Assembly (NCBI GenBank): GCA_011322715.1
Contig: DRLX01000118.1
Span: 1 to 13,178, forward strand
From: Desulfobulbaceae bacterium
Lineage (GTDB): Bacteria > Desulfobacterota > Desulfobulbia > Desulfobulbales > Desulfobulbaceae
Direction of reading: 5' to 3'
Length of the DNA: 13,178 bases
How positions within the stretch are numbered: the first letter of the stretch is position 1; every line of letters begins with the position of its first letter. The notes under the pieces were generated by a model that saw only the letters and a list, made by a program, of their open reading frames with translations, was not told the DNA's origin and made no database searches. Positions 6,669 to 13,178 of this stretch are shown one piece after another. The position numbers and the translations under genes were made by a program.

Positions 6669-7973
6669 TTATTTGAGGAGATTGGGTAACCAGAGCACAA
6701 GATCGGGAAAGACGATAAAGATGATCAGACCCAGGGTTTCCACAATGGCAAAGGGGATGGAGCCGCGAATAACGTCCATAAGAGAGACCTCGGGCGGCGA
6801 TACACCTTTAATGACAAATAGATTGAGGCCGACCGGTGGCGTTTCCGTGCCGATCTCACAGGTAATGGCCATAACTATGCCGAACCAGAGACTGGAGTAT
6901 CCCATTGATAGCACGATGGGAAGAAAAATAGGCGTACTTATAAGAATGACCGAAACCACGTCCATGAACATACCCATCAGGTAGAGGACCGAGAAAATGC
7001 AGATGAGTACGGCCCAGTTCGGCAGCTTTAGTGAGGTAACAAAGGCCGCCAGTTCCTGGGGAACCTGGAGTCTGGTCAACACATAGCCAAAGAGCAGGGC
7101 CGATGCAAAAATCAGCATGATCATAGTTGAGGTGGAGACTGTGGAGCGAAGGATAGTTTTAAGTATTTGGAAGCTGAGTTGTTTTCTGAGGCCGGCGATT
7201 ACAAGGGCACCGACGCAGCCAACGGCCGCAGCCTCGGTCGGAGTGGCAATGCCCTTGTATATGGAACCCAGAACAAGAAGGATAAGGATCATTACCGGCC
7301 ATATCCGGACCAGTGATTCCAGGCGCATTTTCCAGGTGACTTTATCAGGATTTTTTGGCGCGGCATCGGGATAGAAGACGCCGATCAAAAAGATGTATCC
7401 CATCATCATGCCGGCCAACACCACGCCAGGTAAAATACCGGCGATAAAAAGGCGACCCACTGATTCATCACCGACCACACCATAGAGAATCAGGGCGACA
7501 CTGGGCGGAATCAGCAGGGCCAGACCGCCTGAAGCGGCAACACAGCCGGTAGCCAGGGATTTATTGTAATTTCGTTTGATCATCTCCGGAATGGCAAAGC
7601 TTCCTATGGTAGCGGCTCCGGCAACACTGACCCCACACAGGGCACTGAAAATAGCGCAGGCAGCCACACTGGCCATGCCCATGGACCCGGGGAGTCGGTT
7701 CAACCATCTATTGGTGGCCGTGAATATGTCGCCCCCTATTCCTGAGTGAAATATGATTTCTCCCATGAGAATAAACAGGGGCACTGCAACCAGAGGAAAG
7801 ACGGCAAGTCGATCATAGATGACACCTGGGGCAGCGCCTAATCCTCGCGTTCCCTGGATAAGCAGAATTCCAACGACACTTGCACTTCCGAGCGCTCCGA
7901 ATACGGGCATGCCCAGGAAAAGCAGCAGAAGAAAACCGCTGATAAGTATAGTAGTGATGGTGACCGAGTCCAT
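6669..7973 (-). CDS. dctM: TRAP transporter large permease, DctM
   Basis: This 434-residue inner-membrane protein is the main translocation subunit of a tripartite ATP-independent periplasmic transporter, driven by an ion gradient. About a dozen hydrophobic segments span its whole length, as in the DctM family. Family stretches include the N-terminal LLLLFLGMPVFGALG, PLFILMGEIIFHSGI, the small-residue segment SALCGVSVAGAATIGSFAIP, GLALLIPPSVALILYG, and near the C-terminus CEIGTETPPVGLNLFVIKG. The ATG is preceded by AAGGCG, 12 bases after the dctQ stop. Length is normal (about 425-440). It works with DctQ and DctP encoded upstream. Confidence 0.95.
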   Translation of the reverse strand: MDSVTITTILISGFLLLLFLGMPVFGALGSASVVGILLIQGTRGLGAAPGVIYDRLAVFPLVAVPLFILMGEIIFHSGIGGDIFTATNRWLNRLPGSMGMASVAACAIFSALCGVSVAGAATIGSFAIPEMIKRNYNKSLATGCVAASGGLALLIPPSVALILYGVVGDESVGRLFIAGILPGVVLAGMMMGYIFLIGVFYPDAAPKNPDKVTWKMRLESLVRIWPVMILILLVLGSIYKGIATPTEAAAVGCVGALVIAGLRKQLSFQILKTILRSTVSTSTMIMLIFASALLFGYVLTRLQVPQELAAFVTSLKLPNWAVLICIFSVLYLMGMFMDVVSVILISTPIFLPIVLSMGYSSLWFGIVMAITCEIGTETPPVGLNLFVIKGVSPPEVSLMDVIRGSIPFAIVETLGLIIFIVFPDLVLWLPNLLK

Positions 7974-7985
7974 GATGTTTTCGCC

Positions 7986-8498
7986 TTACTTGTTATCCTT
8001 TGTCAGCAATTTGTCGACATGGATACAGAATTGAACGATGACTTGCAGGGCAAGAAGCAGGGACCCAAGGGGAATTATAAGGTAGGGAATCCACATCGGC
8101 ATATTCAGTAGAGAGCTGGAATGATATTCACCACGCCAGGCAATGTAGGCGGCCTTGAAACCGTACCATATGAGAACCCCGCAGAAGAGAAAAACAATAA
8201 ATGACGTCAGACAGGCAAGAAAATGCTGCACCCTCTCTGGCAGCAGATGGACAAAGGACTGCATCCTTACATGCTTGTCCTCCTGCATGACCCATCCGGC
8301 AGCAATAAAGGCGAGAAGGATCAGGAGATATTCGCTCAGCTCAACAGAGTAGAGGGTGGGGCTGTTGAAAAGATATCTGGCAATGACTTCATGAAAAACC
8401 AGGATAAGTAACAGGACGAGGCAACATTGGGAAATCAGTGAAGCCACCCTGTTGAGCTGCTCAATAAGACGAAGCAGGGAACGTCCTGTTACTTTCAT
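7986..8498 (-). CDS. dctQ: TRAP transporter small permease, DctQ
   Basis: This 170-residue inner-membrane protein has four hydrophobic helices (about 23-40, 56-74, 96-115 and 136-157) and is the small subunit that associates with DctM. Family features are HEVIARYLFN (36-45), SVELSEYLL (51-59) and the EDKHVRM segment (73-79) after helix 2. The ATG at 8498 has only a weak ribosome site. A 120-base gap separates it from the dctP stop, longer than usual in TRAP operons. The gap holds the 10-bp palindrome ACACATGTGT (8537-8546) and may allow different expression of the binding protein and the permeases, but no terminator is evident. Confidence 0.93.
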   Translation of the reverse strand: MKVTGRSLLRLIEQLNRVASLISQCCLVLLLILVFHEVIARYLFNSPTLYSVELSEYLLILLAFIAAGWVMQEDKHVRMQSFVHLLPERVQHFLACLTSFIVFLFCGVLIWYGFKAAYIAWRGEYHSSSLLNMPMWIPYLIIPLGSLLLALQVIVQFCIHVDKLLTKDNK

Positions 8499-8618
8499 GG
8501 AGTTTGTCTGTCATTGGTTTGATCATCTTTTCGGACACACATGTGTTCCAGCCTTGTCCTCTGGTTTTGCCGGACAAATAAAGGCCTCAATTAAAGAGAC
8601 TGGTTTTCGGCATGACCC

Positions 8619-9623
8619 TTAATGATGGGCAGCAATAAAATTGATATATTTTTTTCCGTCGGTTACCTTGCCGAGCCACCAATTCTGTACGGGAATCATC
8701 TGCTTTTTAAAGGAGGCAAGTTCGTCTTCCGTGGCTATGTGTACCTTTACCCCGTTACTCTCATACTGTTTAATGGCTTTTTTCATGAAGGCTTCAAGAA
8801 GTTCAAGCTGACGTCTGTCCCGCTGTTTTGCCGCCTTGATCATGACGGTCTGCACGTCTTTGGGCAGGCTGTCCCATTTCTCCTTGTTGATGGCAAGCAT
8901 ACAGGTAAAATAGGCCATGTTGGTGACGGAGATATTATCGACGACTTCATAGAGCTTTCGACCAAGACCGGTGATGAGCGGCCGGGTGCACCCGTCGATG
9001 GTTTTTCGTTGCAGGGCAAGGTAAAGCTCGCCGGAGCTCATAGTGGTGGGACTGCCGCCCATCAGCTCAATAGCCTTACTTGCGGTGGATCCGGATACGC
9101 CCCATTTTTTACCCTTTATACTGTCTGAACCGGTGACCGTAAAACCCTTGGCATAAAACTGATAGGGGCCACCTGCGGCGGTACCGAGAACGACCACATT
9201 ATGTTTGAGAAATTTATCATTGATGCCGAGTTTCCATAATCCGGCATCAAGGCTTTTCTGCATACTTGCCGGGGTTTTCCACATAAACGGCAGATTGGAA
9301 ATACCTGTTTCCGGTACAATACCGGTTAAGTAAAGATCATTGGGTGCCGCCATATCGATTTCTCCACGTTCCAGAGCGGCAAATTCCTGTTTTCCCTTGT
9401 AGAGCTGACCGGAATGGAAAAATTTGAATTTGACCTTGCCGGCTGTTTCCTTTTCAACCTGGGTCATGAATTCCTGGAGGGGTTGCACTAAATATCCATA
9501 CGAGGTCGGCATGTACGTTGAAAAGACAATCTCAACGGGCTTGTCTCCAGCCAGGACAACCTGTCCGGAAATAAAAAATGCTGTGCACAGGAAAAGGGCA
9601 AAGATGGCATTTCGAAGTTGCAT
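8619..9623 (-). CDS. dctP: TRAP transporter substrate-binding protein, DctP family
   Basis: This 334-residue periplasmic binding protein captures the substrate for DctQM. I start at ATG 9623 because AAGGAGG stands seven bases upstream and a signal peptide follows at once (hydrophobic 6-24, likely cleavage after VLA at 25). An upstream in-frame start at 9674 would bury the signal sequence. Family landmarks are FFHSGQLYKGKQEFAALERGEID (69-90), LPFMW (111-115) and ELYLALQRKTIDG (199-211). Oddly, the segment that normally reads KGLKxRV, whose arginine binds the substrate carboxylate (R147 in SiaP), reads KGKKWGV here, so glycine 175 appears to replace it. R214 in CTRPL might take its place. The ligand is therefore uncertain; the name dctP denotes the family, not proven dicarboxylate transport. 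Confidence 0.92.
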   Translation of the reverse strand: MQLRNAIFALFLCTAFFISGQVVLAGDKPVEIVFSTYMPTSYGYLVQPLQEFMTQVEKETAGKVKFKFFHSGQLYKGKQEFAALERGEIDMAAPNDLYLTGIVPETGISNLPFMWKTPASMQKSLDAGLWKLGINDKFLKHNVVVLGTAAGGPYQFYAKGFTVTGSDSIKGKKWGVSGSTASKAIELMGGSPTTMSSGELYLALQRKTIDGCTRPLITGLGRKLYEVVDNISVTNMAYFTCMLAINKEKWDSLPKDVQTVMIKAAKQRDRRQLELLEAFMKKAIKQYESNGVKVHIATEDELASFKKQMIPVQNWWLGKVTDGKKYINFIAAHH

Positions 9624-9710
9624 GGAATTCCTCCTTGGGTGACTGTTGGTCTGTACTTTGCTCACGATCGGCATTGTTCGGATGGCGGCTGGTTTTTCAG
9701 TTCTGGAATC

Positions 9711-9726
9711 TGCGGAAAATTCCCCG
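9711..9726 (-). promoter_or_regulatory. Weak sigma-54-like -24/-12 candidate upstream of dctP
   Basis: On the minus strand CGGGGAATTTTCCGCA has the GG-N10-GC spacing of sigma-54 promoters and a final A, but few other consensus positions (TGGCAC-N5-TTGCA) match. It would give a dctP leader of roughly 75 bases. I list it because DctD, a sigma-54 activator, is encoded in the window and this is the best such site between the ParB-like gene and dctP. The 44-bp palindrome lies about 140 bases upstream, a usual enhancer distance. Confidence 0.2.
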
Positions 9727-9841
9727 GCGTGATGTTGGATCTGCCCCGAAAAATATTTTTTATGAAGAAGAAACGCACTGTATTAATTTTTTTTTATACA
9801 GGGAAATGTGGAAGATTGCCATATTGTTTTGGCTATATATT

Positions 9842-9885
9842 GGCATCCACTACGGTTTTCGCATGCGAAAACCGTAGTGGATGCC
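9842..9885. repeat. Perfect 44-bp palindrome
   Basis: Two 22-base arms (9842-9863 and 9864-9885) are exact reverse complements with no spacer; the central 20 bases are GGTTTTCGCATGCGAAAACC. It lies between the ParB-like gene (stop at 9913) and dctP. On the minus strand it is followed by AATATATAG, not a T-run, so it is not a standard terminator. It may be a protein-binding site, a cruciform, a transcript-end stem, or the end of a mobile repeat. Confidence 0.95.
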
Positions 9886-9903
9886 GGAAAAGGAGCGTTC
9901 CGG
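9884..9903 (-). repeat. Short hairpin abutting the palindrome
   Basis: CCGGAA (9884-9889) and TTCCGG (9898-9903) form a perfect 6-bp stem with an 8-base loop. It starts 10 bases after the ParB-like stop codon and shares two bases with the palindrome, so the transcript would carry two stems back to back. This could slow or end transcription or protect the 3' end. No T-run follows it. Confidence 0.5.
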
Positions 9904-9912
9904 GATGATTTA

Positions 9913-11661
9913 TTACGAGGCAGAGGAGTCTTTAAGAAGTTTATGTAATTCTTTCAGCCGATATTCATCGGTGAGCAATTGCTTTAAATTTGCCACCACC
10001 TGCTCCATGGACTGTTCCTGAAGGCGGATATGCAGAGTCAGACTTTTTTTTCGTCCTTTTGCTGAACGGGTAATATTGAAATCCTGCTTATTGGCCTTTT
10101 CTCCAAAGACATCTTTTCGTAGGGCCTCAACCGTTGAGGTGAATGTCTGTTGCTTTTCATCGGGTTGTTGCTCACCGGCCTTGCGCAGGCCATGGATAAA
10201 AGAGTTTGCCCTATGAGGGGAGTGCACGGCCTGTTCCAGTATTTTTCGGACATGGGGATCAGAGACGGCCTTGCTGAGCCGGGGGTGTATAGATTGGAGA
10301 ATCTTGATAATCTGTATAAGTTGCGGCCTGGTCGGGGCCAGTGGTTTGACGATGTCGAGATACAGGCTGTCCCGGTCGTTGGGATCCTTGATTGGTGCCA
10401 GTACCTCTGCAGCAATGGAAAAACGGAGTTTGTCATTGATGATGTCGGAAATCATTTCCGGGGATTCGCCTCGTTCCCTGAGCTGATAGAGTTTTCTGTA
10501 CTTATGAATGGTTGACTGGGAAACATTAGCTCCCGGTTTACCTATGGCCAGGCTTTCCCCGAATTGCTCGGCAAGACGTGCATTGTTTAATCCGAGTTCT
10601 TTCCCCGCGGATTCTAAAAAGTTGCCTATCTCTATCGGATTAAGGTTTCTCCGTTTGGTATTTTCCGCCAGGGAGATATTGAAAAAATCCTCGGTCGTGA
10701 AGTCATCTTCGTTTAGGGTTTTCGCCTCGACCCATTGCCTGCCAAGGCGACGGATCGCCTGGAATCGGCGAAATCCACACAGGATTTTATATCGACCGTC
10801 CTTTTTTTGCAGGAGGACCAGTGGATGAAGGAGGCCGTTTGCGGAGATGGAGCGTGCGAGTTCGTCTATGTATGATTCACGAATCATGTCATTTTCCGTA
10901 TTGTCACCATGGACCCGGAAAATATATCGCAGGTCCTGTGGTTTGCTCGTTTCAACGGCACTGACGGCAACCCGGCGAACCAGTGACATGGAATCGGCAT
11001 AGTCGACAAGGGCCTGCGAAAAGAGCCGGCTCGTGCCTGCGGCGTAGGTCTCGTCGGCCAATTTTTCCGGGGCAATGGTGACAACCAGAGAGCGGACGGT
11101 GGGGTCATAGAATCCGTCCACATAATTTTTCTGTCGAAACAGCTGGTTCAGGCAGTAAGATTCACGACCACATAACAAGGAATCCGTGTCGGCAATGGAC
11201 GTACTGAATCCATTGTCCTCCAGGGACATGCGAATTTTAGACAGCATGGAGGGGGCCATGGTCGGTCTGTGCGGCCGATCTTTTCTGCTGCGTTCACCCT
11301 GTCCATAGCCGAGAATAATGTCGCTTGGTTGTCCATCTGTTCCTTTATTTATAATCAGGACAAGTGGTATGAGATTGTTTTCACTTATTTCATCTTTGAA
11401 TTCCCTGATTCTGACTAAAAAACCGTCCGTGACTTTTTTGCGTTTCCGGATGGCCCGTACATCATTCATGTCAACGATTGAGGGTCTGTATTTGCCGTTA
11501 ATTATGGTGAAACAGTGCAGATGTTCGGCAAGTTTTCGGCCAAAGGTCATCATGGGGGCAACGGCGGTATTTTGGGAAGCTCGTCCGGCATGGGGTATAA
11601 TGACCAGAATGTTATTGGCGCCCAGCCGGGTGTCTATAATCTTGCTATCAATTTTCTGCAT
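9913..11661 (-). CDS. ParB-domain protein with N-formylglutamate-amidohydrolase-like N-terminus
   Basis: A 582-residue cytoplasmic protein with two recognisable parts. Residues about 15-225 resemble the N-formylglutamate amidohydrolase fold: PHAGR 23-27, KYRPSIVDMND 57-67, PSDIILG 112-118 and a GRE turn at 165-167. The usual DxHS active-site segment reads INKG at about 104-107, so the enzyme site may be lost. Residues about 258-392 are a ParB/Spo0J domain: LARSISANGLLHPLVLL, GFRR 296-299 (usually GERR), AENTKRRNLNPIE 332-344, then the ParB helix-turn-helix (about 355-392) with a short insert. The C-terminal 190 residues are charged and helical and may mediate dimerisation. I start at ATG 11661 (GGGGGA four bases upstream), which overlaps the previous gene by 14 bases; a TTG at 11715 is less likely. 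No parA is nearby, so plasmid or chromosome partition is doubtful. The ParB call is firm; the N-terminal call is by eye. Confidence 0.8.
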   Translation of the reverse strand: MQKIDSKIIDTRLGANNILVIIPHAGRASQNTAVAPMMTFGRKLAEHLHCFTIINGKYRPSIVDMNDVRAIRKRKKVTDGFLVRIREFKDEISENNLIPLVLIINKGTDGQPSDIILGYGQGERSRKDRPHRPTMAPSMLSKIRMSLEDNGFSTSIADTDSLLCGRESYCLNQLFRQKNYVDGFYDPTVRSLVVTIAPEKLADETYAAGTSRLFSQALVDYADSMSLVRRVAVSAVETSKPQDLRYIFRVHGDNTENDMIRESYIDELARSISANGLLHPLVLLQKKDGRYKILCGFRRFQAIRRLGRQWVEAKTLNEDDFTTEDFFNISLAENTKRRNLNPIEIGNFLESAGKELGLNNARLAEQFGESLAIGKPGANVSQSTIHKYRKLYQLRERGESPEMISDIINDKLRFSIAAEVLAPIKDPNDRDSLYLDIVKPLAPTRPQLIQIIKILQSIHPRLSKAVSDPHVRKILEQAVHSPHRANSFIHGLRKAGEQQPDEKQQTFTSTVEALRKDVFGEKANKQDFNITRSAKGRKKSLTLHIRLQEQSMEQVVANLKQLLTDEYRLKELHKLLKDSSAS

Positions 11662-13060
11662 CGGTTCCCCCGGCGTTGACGGGAAAGAGAGGGCGTGGCA
11701 TTCCTGAACCGGCAATTTTGATCATCTTGTCGGCAAGCCGACCACCAGCGGAGTCACCCGTGTCCTTTCCCAGGATCAGGGTGAGAATGTCCACGGCATT
11801 GAGCCGGTTCAACGGTTGGGCCGGAGCTATCGTCAATTCTTCCGTATCGGCTATTTTATAGAGCAAACCTCCTTTGACCAGAAGCATACTGGTCTCCGAG
11901 AGCTGGGCAATCGGTTCTTCAGGCAGTGATGCGGCAAGGTCATGCATATCTGTCGCCCGATGATGGGTAAAGTTTGTGTAGACTCTCTGCAGAATATCAA
12001 GGGCAAGCTGCAGGCGATGTTTGGGCGTGATGGTACCATCAGCGGCAGGATTGTATCTGTTCCTGTTCTGTACGGCATAGGCAAGGGCGGCACCCAATAA
12101 GAGGAAAATCCAACCAAGGTGAAGCCAGATCAGAAAGAGCGGGACGGTGGCAAAGGAGCCGTAAATTGCATTGTACTGGGAAACACCTATCTGCAGGGCG
12201 ATATAAAGTTGGAGGACGATAAACCAGCAAATGGAGGAAAAAAGCGCCCCTATAAGTGCGGCATAGGTCTTTACCCTGGCATAGGGAAAGAATTGGTATA
12301 TGAAGGTCAGGCAGCCGACGATGAAGAGAAAAGGAAGTCCTTTAAGCAACATCTTGATCAGCCATTCCGATGGAACAATGGTCGTGATATAGCCCATCAT
12401 TTTTTTACTCTGGAGAATTGCCCCTCCGGCAATGGCGGTATTTAACGAGACGGGAAGTAGGATAAGCAGGGCGAGGTAATCCATTATTTTTCGGCCAAGA
12501 GGACGGCTTTTTGCGCTGTGCCAGATCACATTCATAGTGCTTTCGATATCATTGAGCATAAGGAGCACCACAAAAAGCAGGCCGATGATACCAAAGGCGC
12601 CGAGTGCGGCAAAGTTTGTGCGGTCGACATAGTCGAAAATCATGTCGACTGCATTGCGTAGATGTTTGGCCATACTGGTTGCGGGCGTTGTATCACCTTT
12701 TTGTCGGTACAGTGTCCCCTCTTCCTCCGGATTCGCAGCCGAAACGGGTTGTCCGTTCAGGGCCGGGCTTGTTGCCGGAACTACTTGTTCGATCAGGCGA
12801 TAGGCGGCTATTTTGAGATCATTATCGCTGCCCAGTCCCTTGAGGATTGCCGTACTCATGGCCAGCATCGGTACCAGAGACAGAATGATCGAATAGGTAA
12901 GGGCTGATGCACGCAGGGAAAGATGGGTTTTGAAAAAAATATGCAGGACGATCAAGACGGTACGAACGGTCGACCGAAGTAGATTCTTACCGGTTGCTTT
13001 TTCACTGTTCCGGGCAAAGGCCCAGTTGCGAAGTCGAGAATGGAGGGTATGTGCCGGCAC
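11648..13060 (-). CDS. YihY/BrkB-family inner-membrane protein with C-terminal extension
   Basis: This 470-residue integral membrane protein belongs to the YihY/BrkB family, once misnamed ribonuclease BN; its molecular role is unsettled. The family core is clear: LRASALTYSIILSLVPMLAM (49-68), helices at about 152-170, 193-215, 240-258 and 268-290, and the hallmark YNAIYGSFATVPLFLIW (296-312) followed by LLLGAALAYA (320-329). Between the first two helices is an insert of about 60 residues (about 90-145), predicted outside the membrane. After residue 345 a soluble tail (HRLQLALDILQRVY...LLVKGGLLYKI) looks like a winged helix; E. coli YihY, at about 290 residues, lacks it, though longer relatives exist. 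The start is GTG 13060, because a stop lies two codons upstream and no better start follows nearby; its ribosome site is weak. The 14-base overlap with the ParB-domain gene implies coupled translation. Confidence 0.9.
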   Translation of the reverse strand: MPAHTLHSRLRNWAFARNSEKATGKNLLRSTVRTVLIVLHIFFKTHLSLRASALTYSIILSLVPMLAMSTAILKGLGSDNDLKIAAYRLIEQVVPATSPALNGQPVSAANPEEEGTLYRQKGDTTPATSMAKHLRNAVDMIFDYVDRTNFAALGAFGIIGLLFVVLLMLNDIESTMNVIWHSAKSRPLGRKIMDYLALLILLPVSLNTAIAGGAILQSKKMMGYITTIVPSEWLIKMLLKGLPFLFIVGCLTFIYQFFPYARVKTYAALIGALFSSICWFIVLQLYIALQIGVSQYNAIYGSFATVPLFLIWLHLGWIFLLLGAALAYAVQNRNRYNPAADGTITPKHRLQLALDILQRVYTNFTHHRATDMHDLAASLPEEPIAQLSETSMLLVKGGLLYKIADTEELTIAPAQPLNRLNAVDILTLILGKDTGDSAGGRLADKMIKIAGSGMPRPLFPVNAGGTDAEN

Positions 13061-13178
13061 GTTTTTTTATCCGTTAGCAGAAGATAACACAAATCATCAG
13101 TTGATGGCGTCGTAAAAACTTCGATCTACTGCGTCGTGTGTCCAGGGGCGACCCACAACATACTCCCTGTATAGATGA
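13061..13178. other. Right-edge intergenic DNA with possible dispersed-repeat end
   Basis: This stretch is upstream of the YihY-family gene and should hold its promoter, but I see no clear -35/-10 pair. CATCA-AC-TGATG type inverted sequence occurs at about 13095-13106. The segment ATGGCGTCGTAAAAAC (from about 13104), followed by TACTGCGTCGTG, repeats GCGTCGT and resembles the ends of short dispersed repeats I have met in sulfate-reducer genomes. Only one copy is in the window, so this cannot be confirmed here. Confidence 0.2.

Noticed and set aside
8622..9128. 168-codon plus-strand open frame over dctP
   Set aside because: It is antisense to the conserved dctP coding region, with no ribosome site or domain.
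9799..9825. TGGCAATCTTCCAC on the minus strand as a sigma-54 -24 element
   Set aside because: TGGCA matches the -24 half, but the required GC at the -12 position is absent (CA instead), so it fails the GG-N10-GC spacing test.
9842..9885. Ordinary rho-independent terminator of the ParB-like gene
   Set aside because: The stem is strong, but there is no loop in the DNA repeat and no T-run on either strand. Listed instead as a palindrome of unknown role.
9913..11661. Chromosome or plasmid partition locus (parAB)
   Set aside because: There is no parA-like ATPase or replication gene, no consensus parS was seen, and the N-terminal domain is foreign to partition ParBs.

Overview
The window is about 13.2 kb of bacterial chromosome of moderate G+C. 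Gene content and style (DctB/DctD two-component pair, TRAP dicarboxylate-type transporter, many Gram-negative membrane proteins, short dispersed non-coding repeats) suggest a Gram-negative proteobacterium in the broad sense. A sulfate-reducer or other Desulfobacterota-type genome is my best guess, but this rests on general impression and not on a marker gene.

Layout, left to right. 1-320: no gene seen. 321-3561: a minus-strand dctB-dctD pair, a C4-dicarboxylate-type sensor kinase followed after one base by its sigma-54-activating response regulator. 3562-4502: about 940 bp without an intact gene. It holds a possible dctB promoter, what looks like the decayed remains of a small plus-strand gene, a 172-bp non-coding repeat (copy 1) and a hairpin-rich stretch. 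4503-5400: two plus-strand genes, a secreted ComEA-type helix-hairpin-helix protein with a very lysine-rich linker and mscL, closed by a strong terminator. 5502-5671: copy 2 of the same repeat, in the same orientation. 5690-9623: a minus-strand dctP-dctQ-dctM TRAP transporter operon ending in a ketopantoate-reductase-family gene. 9842-9903: a perfect 44-bp palindrome and an abutting hairpin. 9913-13060: a minus-strand overlapping gene pair, a YihY/BrkB-family membrane protein followed by a ParB-domain protein carrying an unusual N-terminal domain that resembles N-formylglutamate amidohydrolases. The right edge carries a possible end of another dispersed repeat.

How the parts may work together. 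DctB would sense a carboxylate outside the cytoplasmic membrane and phosphorylate DctD, which activates sigma-54 promoters. The TRAP operon about 2 kb away is the natural target, although I found only a weak sigma-54-like site upstream of dctP. The reductase at the end of the operon suggests that the imported compound is a 2-oxo or 2-hydroxy acid, possibly related to pantoate. The comEA-like/mscL pair is the only plus-strand block. It is bracketed by the two direct repeats and lies between dctBD and the TRAP operon, so it may be a later insertion.

The most unusual items are the ParB fusion protein with its overlapping membrane partner and adjacent perfect palindrome, and the pair of MITE-like repeats flanking comEA-mscL.
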